Notes: generated by a model from the sequence alone, not told the origin. A stretch of 7,703 nucleotides of DNA from Thermoplasmata archaeon (GCA_021163455.1 JAGGWT010000057.1:1-7703), one strand, 5' to 3'; positions 1 through 5,629 are shown, numbered from the stretch's first letter. Program-made: numbers and translations.

Positions 1-2
1 AA

Positions 3-368
3 AAGATGTACCGGTTGGGTATACCTCTGACTTTGTGGTCCAAAATGAGAGAAAAACACAGGTTATCTGAATCAGAAAAATTCCTCATAAAGGATTCAGT
101 ATCCAAACATCTCAGAAAACTGAAGAAGAGTGTGGAACTGGTCAAAGACGAAGTGGACTATGAAATCTATCCAAAACTGGTTCTGGACTACAGACTGAGA
201 ACACATGATGCAATTCTGCTAACCACTGCCATACTCAACAACTGTGAGTGGTTTATAACAAACGATAAAGAAATCGTAAATCTAAACAGAAGGAGAAAAG
301 CCTCATTTTCAGAAGTATTCAAAATCATTCCCGATTTGCCCCAGAACTTTCTGAGAGTGGTGCAGTAA
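3..368 (+). CDS. PIN-domain (VapC-like) ribonuclease, 5' end outside window
   Basis: The frame is open to the left edge, so the true start probably lies outside; the ATG at 6 is likely internal. About 120 residues are visible. The C-terminal part has the PIN layout: R-x-x-DA followed by a hydrophobic helix (THDAILLTTA, about residues 67-76) and the strand-turn FITNDKEI (about 83-90), giving two of the acidic residues that bind the catalytic metal. The N-terminal 'D-T/S-N' segment expected in the family is not visible, consistent with loss of the first ~20 residues at the window edge. PIN proteins are Mg/Mn-dependent ribonucleases, often VapC toxins whose antitoxin is encoded just upstream; that position is outside this window. 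It is transcribed towards tRNA-Asn. The family call is fairly firm; toxin function is inference. Confidence 0.7.
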   Translation, partial: KMYRLGIPLTLWSKMREKHRLSESEKFLIKDSVSKHLRKLKKSVELVKDEVDYEIYPKLVLDYRLRTHDAILLTTAILNNCEWFITNDKEIVNLNRRRKASFSEVFKIIPDLPQNFLRVVQ

Positions 369-397
369 CGAAAACTATGCATCAGTCGGGCATCGGT

Positions 398-409
398 TAA
401 AGGGAAAAG
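398..409 (-). terminator. T-rich run after tRNA-Asn
   Basis: Immediately after the tRNA-Asn discriminator base, the minus strand reads CTTTTCCCTTTA. Archaeal RNA polymerase commonly stops in short T-rich runs without needing a hairpin, so this is a plausible 3' end for the tRNA transcript. There is no direct evidence beyond position and composition. Confidence 0.3.
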
Positions 410-482
410 CGCCGCCTGCCGGATTCGAACCGGCGACCTCTCGGTTAACAGCCGAGTGCTCCACCAGCTGAGCTAAGGCGGC
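410..482 (-). tRNA. tRNA-Asn (anticodon GUU)
   Basis: A full cloverleaf is visible on the minus strand: 7-bp acceptor GCCGCCT/AGGCGGC, D stem GCTC/GAGC, anticodon stem CTCGG/CCGAG with 7-base loop CTGTTAA, and T arm GCCGG-TTCGAAT-CCGGC. The anticodon GTT decodes AAC/AAU (Asn). The discriminator is G73 (complement of 410). No CCA is encoded and there is no intron. It lies 49 bases downstream of the KH-protein gene on the same strand and converges with the PIN gene. Confidence 0.96.
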
Positions 483-510
483 GGCGCTATAGATAGAAAT
501 ACAATTTCAC

Positions 511-518
511 CATAAAAG
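511..518 (-). promoter_or_regulatory. Possible TATA box for tRNA-Asn
   Basis: The minus strand reads CTTTTATG centred about 33 bases before the mature tRNA 5' end, a reasonable place for an archaeal TATA element if transcription starts a few bases upstream of the tRNA. The match to the TTTAWATA consensus is imperfect. Read-through from the KH-protein gene is the alternative. Confidence 0.35.
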
Positions 519-531
519 GTTTATCTATGAT

Positions 532-1068
532 TTAAAACATCATCTCCATCTCTATCTCTCTTCTCTTCTTCTGCAGATATTTGTAGACTGTGCCGTGTTT
601 ACTTCCCTGTATCAGCATCTCAAGGGCTGTCCTTATTGTCTCCATAAATTCCACAGATGTTATCACCGCCACTGTATGACCGTAGACAGATATCAGGGAA
701 TCTGTCATGTGTTCCAGTATTCTCTTTGTCTTACCTTCACGTCCTATTATTCTACCCTTAACCCTTCTCAGATGAGTTTCTTTTCTTCCGACGTATTCCC
801 TGAGGTCTATCAGTATAAAGTACGTATTGTCATCCAGTAACCTGAAAGCATGTTCAGGAGAGAATCCCCTGCCTATGGCTGAAACTATGTTCTCAACCTT
901 GAGGGGGGCAAGAGGGTCATCAACGTTGGAGTCGTCTATCTGAACTTCTCCGGTCTTTGAATCTATGGTCAGCTTTACCTTTGTCAGTCGCTCTATCTCT
1001 CCTTTGATTTCCCCCTTTCTTCCTATCAGAACCCCAATTCTGTCCTTGGGTATTCTAACGTATCTCAT
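532..1068 (-). CDS. dim2: KH-domain RNA-processing protein (archaeal Dim2/Pno1 homologue)
   Basis: 178 residues with two KH domains. KH1 has its GxxG loop as GRKG (residues 16-19); KH2 has GREG (109-112). The later motif GSKHGTVYKYL (155-165) is typical of this universal archaeal family. Relatives (eukaryotic Pno1/Dim2) bind the 3' end region of small-subunit rRNA and help mature the 30S/40S particle; the archaeal protein is thought to do likewise and to contact aIF2. It is the last gene of the aIF1A-RIO1-KH cluster, starting 9 bases after the RIO1 stop, and the link with RIO1, another late 30S-maturation factor, fits the assignment. The length is typical and both GxxG loops are intact. Confidence 0.93.
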   Translation of the reverse strand: MRYVRIPKDRIGVLIGRKGEIKGEIERLTKVKLTIDSKTGEVQIDDSNVDDPLAPLKVENIVSAIGRGFSPEHAFRLLDDNTYFILIDLREYVGRKETHLRRVKGRIIGREGKTKRILEHMTDSLISVYGHTVAVITSVEFMETIRTALEMLIQGSKHGTVYKYLQKKRREIEMEMMF

Positions 1069-1077
1069 ACTACCAAC

Positions 1078-1845
1078 TCACTTAGTTTTTATTATCTCAT
1101 TAAAAATCTTTTCGGCGTCACTCTCTATGCCGTACTTCCTGAAATAGTTAACAATATTCCTGATATCCCTCCGCAGGAATTCCATTGCCATCGGGTGCTC
1201 GCTTATCACGCCCTGCGCCAGGTCTATAAGATAAGGTGTATCTTCAAAGTAAAGGATATTGTACTCGCTCAGGTCGCTGTGTATGAGGTCTCCTTCGACA
1301 TACATCTTCTTTATATACCCCATGATTTCATCGTAGACCGGTTTTGGATTCTTCAATCTCACACTTTTGAGCAGAGGAGCAGGAGAAATTTCATCTCCTA
1401 TGTAACTCATAACCAGGATATTCTTCCATGCCCTTATCGGCTCCGGCGCCGGGATTTTGAGGTTGTTCAGGATTTCAAGATTCTTGTATTCCTTTCGCAC
1501 CCACTGGTGAACGATCTCCCTTTTGCTTTTCTCTATGGTTGAAAACCTCGGGTCGCCCTCAATGTAGTAAATCATTCTCCTGAAGTTTGATGTTGCCACC
1601 CTGTAGACCTTAACTGCTATTATCTTTCCTCTTGGAGAGACCGCTCTGAATACATTTGCTTCCTTTCCTGTGGAAATCGGAAAATCAACGTAATCTATCA
1701 GTCTGTCAGATATCAATTTCCCGAAAGCTAGGAGGGTTGGCCTGTCAAAAACCTCATTCAGTGTTTTTCTATCAACTCCTATCCTGCTTTTTATTTCCTG
1801 AATCTCTTTCTCTATCTCCCTTAAAATATCCTCATCTATATCCAT
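1078..1845 (-). CDS. rio1: RIO1-type serine protein kinase/ATPase
   Basis: 255 residues. The atypical RIO kinase core is complete: phosphate-binding loop STGKEANV (58-65), ATP-anchoring lysine K79 in AVKVYR, catalytic loop HSDLSEYN (189-196, catalytic D191), and metal-binding IDLAQ (D208). STGKEA together with HSDLSEYN marks RIO1 rather than RIO2, and no RIO2-type winged helix precedes the kinase domain. RIO1 acts as a conformational ATPase/kinase in the last steps of small-subunit maturation. It starts one base after the aIF1A stop (TGA-T-ATG), so translation is probably coupled; the KH gene follows after 9 bases. Confidence 0.96.
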   Translation of the reverse strand: MDIDEDILREIEKEIQEIKSRIGVDRKTLNEVFDRPTLLAFGKLISDRLIDYVDFPISTGKEANVFRAVSPRGKIIAVKVYRVATSNFRRMIYYIEGDPRFSTIEKSKREIVHQWVRKEYKNLEILNNLKIPAPEPIRAWKNILVMSYIGDEISPAPLLKSVRLKNPKPVYDEIMGYIKKMYVEGDLIHSDLSEYNILYFEDTPYLIDLAQGVISEHPMAMEFLRRDIRNIVNYFRKYGIESDAEKIFNEIIKTK

Positions 1846-1846
1846 A

Positions 1847-2170
1847 TCAGAACACGTCTAACTCTTTTGGAAGCAAACCTCTTCTACTGAGGTTTGATGC
1901 TTGAATATGGGTGTATCTGAAAATGATATCAGCCTTTTCGTCCTCAACGTCCCATGGTCTTATTATAACAAGATCACCATTCCTTATTCTCTGCTTTCTT
2001 TTTATTCTACCGGGTATTCTCGCCAGTCTAACCTTTCCGTCCTCGCACACCACTCTGGCTCTGGAGCCGCCCATCATCTGGTCTATGATTCCAAACATCT
2101 CCTTGCTCTCTCTCTTGGGCAGTGGTGTTCGAAGATATTCCTCCTGTTCCGATGTGTCATCTCTTTTCAT
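1847..2170 (-). CDS. eif1a: Translation initiation factor aIF1A
   Basis: 107 residues with the S1-like OB fold over about residues 26-88: GIIDQMMGGSRARVVCEDG, then RIPGRIKRKQRIRNGD and VIIRPWD, the hallmark stretches of eIF1A/aIF1A. The factor binds the ribosomal A site during initiation with aIF1 and aIF2. It is the first gene of the cluster with RIO1 and the KH protein. The ATG at 2170 is preceded by AGGT (2181-2178) with 7 bases between, and by a TATA box at 2197-2206. Confidence 0.96.
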   Translation of the reverse strand: MKRDDTSEQEEYLRTPLPKRESKEMFGIIDQMMGGSRARVVCEDGKVRLARIPGRIKRKQRIRNGDLVIIRPWDVEDEKADIIFRYTHIQASNLSRRGLLPKELDVF

Positions 2171-2196
2171 GTGTATTACCTGATATGTTTCTTCTC

Positions 2197-2206
2197 TTAT
2201 ATTAAA
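2197..2206 (-). promoter_or_regulatory. TATA box for the aIF1A-RIO1-KH operon
   Basis: The minus strand reads TTTAATATAA, a near-ideal archaeal TATA element, centred about 31 bases before the aIF1A ATG. It abuts the stop codon of the HD-domain gene, so the core translation operon can be transcribed independently of that upstream gene. The predicted start near 2176 would leave little room for the AGGT motif at 2178-2181, so the exact transcript start is uncertain. Confidence 0.55.
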
Positions 2207-2761
2207 CTAAAGGCCGAGTTTGTCAGATATTGACTGCAGAGAACGAAGAGAAATGTCCAGAAACTCTTCGAGGGTGAGACCCAGATCCTGGCACATGCTG
2301 ATCTTTTTCCTGTCCACTCTTCTGGCAAAACTTTTATCCTTAAATTTATCCATCAGAGTCTCTACCTTCACCTCAGACAGCTTTTTCGATGGCATGACAA
2401 GAGCTGTCGCTATAATCAATCCAGAGACCGCATCTGATGCTATGAGTGCCATATCCAGGAGATCTATAGGTGTCTGACCCGTGTATTTGTAGTTATGTGC
2501 CTTTATGGCTCTGAGAATCTCATCAGGCACAAGCCCATCCAGTATCTTGCATGTCATTATACCGTGTTCCATTGGGTTCTCCTGAGTGTACTCATAATCT
2601 ATATCATGCAGAAGGCCGGTTAATCCCCATATATCCTCATCTTTGCGCAATCTTCTGGCAAGGGCTCTCATTATCGCCTCAACTGCAAGAGAATGTTTCA
2701 GAAGCTTTTCGTCCTTTATGTAGTTATTCACTATGGAGATGGCCTCGTCCCTCGATAACAT
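2207..2761 (-). CDS. HD-superfamily (HDIG-type) phosphohydrolase
   Basis: 184 residues with a complete set of HD-fold metal ligands: H23 in the first helix, the HD doublet H52-D53 in LLHDIDYE, then H66 (EHG), H89 (KAHN) and D110 (ASDA). The HDIDYE form matches a widespread archaeal/bacterial group of small 'predicted hydrolase, HD superfamily' proteins whose substrates are unknown; nucleotide or phosphate-ester hydrolysis is the usual inference. It is divergent from rpoL and 36 bases upstream of aIF1A on the same strand. A TATA-like element at 2785-2796 places the transcript start almost at the ATG, so the mRNA is probably leaderless or nearly so. Confidence 0.85.
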   Translation of the reverse strand: MLSRDEAISIVNNYIKDEKLLKHSLAVEAIMRALARRLRKDEDIWGLTGLLHDIDYEYTQENPMEHGIMTCKILDGLVPDEILRAIKAHNYKYTGQTPIDLLDMALIASDAVSGLIIATALVMPSKKLSEVKVETLMDKFKDKSFARRVDRKKISMCQDLGLTLEEFLDISLRSLQSISDKLGL

Positions 2762-2784
2762 CGCTGTAAAGAGTGAAAAGGAGA

Positions 2785-2796
2785 TATTTTAAAATT
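2785..2796 (-). promoter_or_regulatory. TATA box for the HD-domain gene
   Basis: The minus strand reads AATTTTAAAATA, centred about 30 bases before the ATG at 2761, so transcription should start within a few bases of the start codon. The element is nearly palindromic and could be read on either strand, but its distance suits the leftward gene best. Confidence 0.5.
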
Positions 2797-2847
2797 GTCA
2801 TTGTGATGGGTATCCTTGCGGCGTCGGGAAGAGTTTCTCTAACAAAA

Positions 2848-2857
2848 GATTTAAAAT
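2848..2857 (+). promoter_or_regulatory. TATA box for rpoL-truD
   Basis: GATTTAAAAT is centred about 31 bases before the rpoL ATG at 2884, predicting a transcript start near 2878. It lies inside the in-frame N-terminal extension (from 2773), so that extension is probably not translated. Confidence 0.55.
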
Positions 2858-2883
2858 GGAAATCTCCTTCGGGTTATGATACC

Positions 2884-3153
2884 ATGGAGATAAAGATTAT
2901 CAAGGATAGAGCAAATGAACTGGAAATCGAGATAATAGGAGAGGATTCCACGATTCTCAATCCGATAAAGGAAAAACTGCTGGAAAGGGAGAAAGTTGTA
3001 TATGCAGAGTATTCCATAGAACATCCGATTCTTTCAAATCCGAAACTCTACATAAAAACAAAAGATGCCAAACCCAAGGATGAGTTGAAAGCTGCTCTCA
3101 AGGAATTGCAGAAGGAATTCAAATCATTTAGACAGCAGGTAGAGAAACTGTGA
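2884..3153 (+). CDS. rpoL: DNA-directed RNA polymerase subunit L (Rpb11-like)
   Basis: 89 residues from the ATG at 2884. The sequence follows the archaeal Rpo11/RpoL pattern: an initial strand MEIKIIKDRANELEIEI, then GEDSTILNPIKEKLL (20-33), the EHPILSNPKLYIKT segment (46-59) and a C-terminal helix. The family consensus GEDHTLLN has H replaced by S here and the second L by I. RpoL pairs with RpoD as the alpha-like assembly platform of archaeal RNA polymerase. The frame stays open upstream to 2773, but that extension resembles no RpoL and contains the TATA box. Its stop overlaps the truD start (GTGA), so the two genes form an operon. Confidence 0.93.
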   Translation: MEIKIIKDRANELEIEIIGEDSTILNPIKEKLLEREKVVYAEYSIEHPILSNPKLYIKTKDAKPKDELKAALKELQKEFKSFRQQVEKL

Positions 3154-4442
3154 GTATGGAAGCAACCGATGATGAGAAGAAGCTTGGTATAGAGGTTTTT
3201 TTCACCGATGTTCCCGGTATAGGCGGGAAACTCAGGTCAAAACCGGAAGATTTCAGAGTGTTTGAAGTACCCAGAGAGGTCAGGCTCAGCGATGATGGGA
3301 AATATGTGATACTGGAGGTTACTTCAAAGAACTGGGAGACGAATCATCTTGTGAGAGAGATTTCCAAGAGATTGAAAATTTCAAGAAAGAGAATAAAATT
3401 CGCGGGAACAAAAGATAGAAGAGCGGTAACGACCCAACTTTTTTCCATATATTACCCTGAAGGGGAACTTCCAGAAATTAAACTCAAGGATGTTGAGATA
3501 AAGTATATAGGAAGATCAGATAAAGGTCTGGAAATAGGGGATCTGATAGGAAACAGATTTCACATAACCATAAGAGAGATAGAAAACGGTGAGACAGCGG
3601 AGAGGATAGAAAAAATCCATCAGCAACTCAAATCAATAGGTGGATTTCCCAATTTTTATGGTTTTCAGAGATTTGGCAGTTTGAGACCTGTAACCCATCT
3701 TGTTGGTAAGGAGATAGTGAAAGGGGATTTTGACAGAGCAGTGGATGTGTATTTAACATACACAACAGAAAAGGAAGAGGAGAGATATCGCACAGCAAGG
3801 GAAAGATTTGCTGCCGAGAGAGATATCACAAAAGCCCTGTCCTATTTTCCGAAACAACTTACTTTCGAGCTCACCTTGCTGAATGAGTTAAAAAGAGGGA
3901 AGAACTCGATTGAAGCCCTTCAGGCACTGCCAAAGAATCTTCTAATGATGTTTCTCTATGCCTATCAATCTTACCTCTTTAACAGGATACTGAGTGAAAG
4001 GATAAGAAGAGGTTTGCCACTGGGTGGTGCCATAGAGGGAGACCTCATTGTTCCGCTGACCAAGTATGGTGAAGAGGATGAAATCATTCCGGTGACACAT
4101 AGAAACATAGACAAGGTAAACAAAATGATTTCTCTCAGAAAAGCTGCCGTTACAGGTGCGATTGTAGGGTACAACACAAAGTTTGCGGATGGAGAAATGG
4201 GTGAGATAGAGAGAAGAGTGGTGGAAGAGGAGAAGATAGATATCAGGGATTTCATAGTTCCAGAAATTCCCTTCCTCTCCTCTCAGGGAGGGAGAAGAGT
4301 TCTCGTTTCAGAATACAGAGATTTTGTTTACAGATTTCCGGACAATTCCTCGGTGGAAATGAGTTTCTTTTTGAGAAAGGGCACCTATGCCACGTCCCTG
4401 CTCAGGGAATTCATGAAATGTAAAGATATAAGAAATTACTAG
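3150..4442 (+). CDS. truD: tRNA pseudouridine synthase TruD
   Basis: 430 residues, normal for archaeal TruD. The family motifs are present: FAGTKDRRAVTTQ (84-96) with catalytic Asp D89, GNRFHI (134-139), NFYGFQRFG (168-176) and YQSYLFN (272-278). TruD makes pseudouridine in tRNA (U13 in bacteria; the eukaryotic relative Pus7 has broader targets). The GTG at 3150 overlaps the rpoL stop by four bases and has AGGT (3137-3140) nine bases upstream, which favours it over the ATG at 3156 (Met3). The 3' end shares the palindrome CTAG with the convergent retropepsin-like gene, so no untranslated spacer separates the two reading frames. Confidence 0.96.
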   Translation: MSMEATDDEKKLGIEVFFTDVPGIGGKLRSKPEDFRVFEVPREVRLSDDGKYVILEVTSKNWETNHLVREISKRLKISRKRIKFAGTKDRRAVTTQLFSIYYPEGELPEIKLKDVEIKYIGRSDKGLEIGDLIGNRFHITIREIENGETAERIEKIHQQLKSIGGFPNFYGFQRFGSLRPVTHLVGKEIVKGDFDRAVDVYLTYTTEKEEERYRTARERFAAERDITKALSYFPKQLTFELTLLNELKRGKNSIEALQALPKNLLMMFLYAYQSYLFNRILSERIRRGLPLGGAIEGDLIVPLTKYGEEDEIIPVTHRNIDKVNKMISLRKAAVTGAIVGYNTKFADGEMGEIERRVVEEEKIDIRDFIVPEIPFLSSQGGRRVLVSEYRDFVYRFPDNSSVEMSFFLRKGTYATSLLREFMKCKDIRNY

Positions 4443-4822
4443 GCCTCTGTAAGAACTATCTCCTTTTTCTTCTTCCTGAAAGTGATTTCAAAATCTTCAA
4501 ACAGGGGTTCTCTACCAAGCAAGACGGGCATATCATTGTTGTTGATTACAAACACGTCCATATCCTCGTAGATAATTTCATTTTTTCCTATAACCATCTT
4601 CAGTTTTGTCTTTTCTATGCTCGTGAAGCCCGCCGCCGTCTTCGCTGTCTCGGTTCTCTCGATTTCCACACCGAGATAATCAGCTATGGCTCTGGGTATT
4701 ACCACGCTGTCACCGCCGGAATCAACGAGTGCTGCGATTACCGGTGTTTTTCTGTCTTTGTGATGAAACTGGACAGGAAGAAGAGGATAGTGCACATACG
4801 GAAATCTGTATGTTTTCTTCAT
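4439..4822 (-). CDS. Retropepsin-like aspartic protease
   Basis: 127 residues, one retropepsin-fold subunit that would have to dimerise to be active. VDSGGDSVVIP (33-43) supplies the catalytic Asp D34 in a D-S/T-G motif followed by the hydrophobic strand; D-S-G is the accepted variant of D-T-G. MPVLLGREPLFEDFEI (98-113) matches the LLG-R motif and the following strand-helix end typical of archaeal and bacterial 'aspartyl protease' domain proteins. Natural substrates are unknown. There is no signal peptide or membrane segment, so it is probably cytosolic. It lies 32 bases after the DUF5678-like gene, with its own TATA-like element between. Confidence 0.8.
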   Translation of the reverse strand: MKKTYRFPYVHYPLLPVQFHHKDRKTPVIAALVDSGGDSVVIPRAIADYLGVEIERTETAKTAAGFTSIEKTKLKMVIGKNEIIYEDMDVFVINNNDMPVLLGREPLFEDFEITFRKKKKEIVLTEA

Positions 4823-4844
4823 CGTTAGCGAAAAAGAGAAGGGA

Positions 4845-4854
4845 GTTAAATAAC
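4845..4854 (-). promoter_or_regulatory. TATA-like element for the retropepsin-like gene
   Basis: The minus strand reads GTTATTTAAC, centred 27 bases before the ATG at 4822, in the short gap after the DUF5678-like gene. This predicts a leaderless transcript. Co-transcription from further upstream is also possible. Confidence 0.42.
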
Positions 4855-5091
4855 TTACCTGTCCAAAAATTTCTGCATGGGTGAGATGGCTTTGGCTATG
4901 ATGATTTCATCTTCAGGGTAGTTCTCTGCGGTTTTCAGTATGTCTTCAAGATTATAACTGTGATCGATTATTTTGTCTTCAAATAACAAAATCCATTCTC
5001 CAGAGAATTTTTCGATATCATCCTTTGTCAGCACCATATCATGCGGAATAAAAGATTCTCTCTTTAAATTCTTTTTGTCAGATTTTTGCAC
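4855..5091 (-). CDS. DUF5678-like small protein, probable partner of the retropepsin-like protease
   Basis: Up to 78 residues. The core (about 26-70) has the pattern F-SGEW-I-L-F-E-DKIIDHSYNLEDILKTA followed by an acidic EDEIIIAKAI strand, resembling the DUF5678 domain (a short GKWVA...G-V-I-AH...L strand-helix unit). Function is unknown. Proteins of this type are often found beside retropepsin-like proteases, as here, so a substrate, inhibitor or regulator role is a reasonable guess. The GTG at 5091 has no clear ribosome site; the ATG at 5037 would give a 60-residue protein that keeps the whole conserved core. The Lys-rich residues 1-18 are therefore uncertain. It starts 12 bases after the small membrane protein's stop. 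Confidence 0.62.
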   Translation of the reverse strand: MQKSDKKNLKRESFIPHDMVLTKDDIEKFSGEWILLFEDKIIDHSYNLEDILKTAENYPEDEIIIAKAISPMQKFLDR

Positions 5092-5103
5092 GGTTTTTTC
5101 AAA

Positions 5104-5289
5104 TTATTCTGTCAGAACCAGCAAGATACCGAGTATGCCGAGCAGTGTGAAAGGAACTGCCACTGAATAACTTGAGATGTCGGTCCAGGAGTTGTAAAGT
5201 GCGGACCATGTTATGTAGAATATCACGCCAAAGAGCAGAGACAGTATGGATACCAAACCTTTTGGTTTCAGCAGTTTCGACATGTCCAT
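5104..5289 (-). CDS. Small membrane protein with two transmembrane helices
   Basis: 61 residues from the ATG at 5289. Two hydrophobic segments are visible, about residues 12-30 (SILSLLFGVIFYITWSAL) and 40-58 (SVAVPFTLLGILGILLVL), joined by a short polar loop; a Lys-containing N-terminus (SKLLKPKG) suggests both ends lie on the cytoplasmic side. The ribosome site decides the start: GGAGG (5303-5299) touches the in-frame ATG at 5298 but lies nine bases before the ATG at 5289. The family is not recognised. It sits between tRNA-Trp (22 bases to the first ATG) and the DUF5678-like gene (12 bases) and may be read with either. Confidence 0.65.
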   Translation of the reverse strand: MDMSKLLKPKGLVSILSLLFGVIFYITWSALYNSWTDISSYSVAVPFTLLGILGILLVLTE

Positions 5290-5298
5290 CTTTTCCAT

Positions 5299-5303
5299 CC
5301 TCC
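5299..5303 (-). promoter_or_regulatory. Shine-Dalgarno site choosing the start at 5289
   Basis: GGAGG on the minus strand is directly adjacent to one ATG (5298) and nine bases from a second in-frame ATG (5289). Normal spacing favours the second. Confidence 0.6.
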
Positions 5304-5319
5304 AGTAGTATTAAAGAGA

Positions 5320-5460
5320 TGGGAGCACTGGGATTCGAACCCAGGTCCGCGGGTCACCTCCAGGGTCATCGCTCCAGTTAATCATCACGGGGTCAGATGA
5401 CCCTCTTTCAATCATCCCCTAACTGGAGCCCGCGATGATGCCTGGCTACACCATGCTCCC
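5320..5460 (-). tRNA. tRNA-Trp (anticodon CCA) with a 68-base intron
   Basis: On the minus strand the acceptor GGGAGCA/TGCTCCC (5460-5454 with 5327-5321), D arm GTGT...TCAT, anticodon stem GCGGG/CCCGC (5433-5429 with 5353-5349) and T arm CTGGG-TTCGAAT-CCCAG form a complete tRNA. The loop after splicing is CTCCAGA, anticodon CCA (5426-5424), i.e. Trp. Exons are 5460-5423 and 5354-5320 (A73 included); no CCA is encoded. The intron occupies 5422-5355 at the canonical 37/38 position. C32-C35 (CUCC) pairs with intron GGAG (5361-5358) and AGGG (5420-5417) with CCCU (5365-5362), giving a bulge-helix-bulge-like site whose bulges are four rather than three bases, so the exact cut could shift by one base without changing the product. 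The eL41 gene ends 14 bases upstream. Confidence 0.96.
5355..5422 (-). ncRNA. Box C/D 2'-O-methylation guide RNA inside the tRNA-Trp intron
   Basis: Boxes in order on the minus strand: C-like AUGAUUG (5415-5409), D' CUGA (5396-5393), C' GUGAUGA (5388-5382), D-like AUGA (5369-5366). Both guide spacers are exactly 12 bases, the usual archaeal geometry. The D guide (5380-5371, UAACUGGAGC) is perfectly complementary over 10 bases to the unspliced anticodon region (5429-5420); the fifth base before box D, G5374, pairs with C34. The D' guide pairs with the 3' exon junction (GUGACCC, 5357-5351, one G-U), and its fifth base G5401 pairs with C39. In Haloferax the homologous intron directs methylation of positions 34 and 39, so the function is well grounded. 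The intron must act before splicing removes it. Confidence 0.88.
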
Positions 5461-5474
5461 ATCATATAAATCCA

Positions 5475-5579
5475 TCATCTCCTCTGTCTGCGGGCTCTCA
5501 TTTCTCTTCTCATTCTCTTCTTTCTCCATTTCCAGCGCATCTTGCCTCTCTTCTTCCATGCCCTCGAGCTTCTCTTCAT
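5475..5579 (-). CDS. rpl41e: Large-subunit ribosomal protein eL41 (L41e)
   Basis: 34 residues, 20 of them Lys or Arg. The central motif MRWKWRKKRMRR (14-25) is the eL41 signature; eukaryotic L41 has the near-identical AKWRKKRMRR. The N-terminal leader MKRSSRAWKKRGK matches the longer archaeal form known from Thermococcales. The protein is a single basic helix sitting at the interface of the two ribosomal subunits. The start at 5579 is supported by GAGG (5590-5587) seven bases upstream and by a TATA box at 5621-5629; the frame continues further upstream, but that part is not protein-like. tRNA-Trp follows 14 bases after the stop with no obvious promoter between, suggesting one transcript. Such a short gene is easily missed. 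Confidence 0.88.
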   Translation of the reverse strand: MKRSSRAWKKRGKMRWKWRKKRMRREMRARRQRR

Positions 5580-5586
5580 CCCGATT

Positions 5587-5590
5587 CCTC
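5587..5590 (-). promoter_or_regulatory. Shine-Dalgarno site of eL41
   Basis: GAGG on the minus strand, seven bases before the ATG at 5579. It fixes the 34-residue reading of eL41 rather than the longer open frame that begins at 5714. Confidence 0.6.
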
Positions 5591-5620
5591 TTTCCGGTTT
5601 TATTCCTAAATACATTTTCT

Positions 5621-5629
5621 CTATATAAC
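5621..5629 (-). promoter_or_regulatory. TATA box for eL41 / tRNA-Trp
   Basis: The minus strand reads GTTATATAG with an A-rich stretch (TTAAAA) just upstream as a possible BRE. About 25 bases downstream gives a transcript start near 5600, a leader of about 20 bases that contains the GAGG site, and then the eL41 ATG. Confidence 0.58.

Noticed and set aside
2773..2883. 37-codon N-terminal extension of rpoL
   Set aside because: RpoL proteins begin at the MEIKII strand, and the rpoL TATA box lies within the extension.
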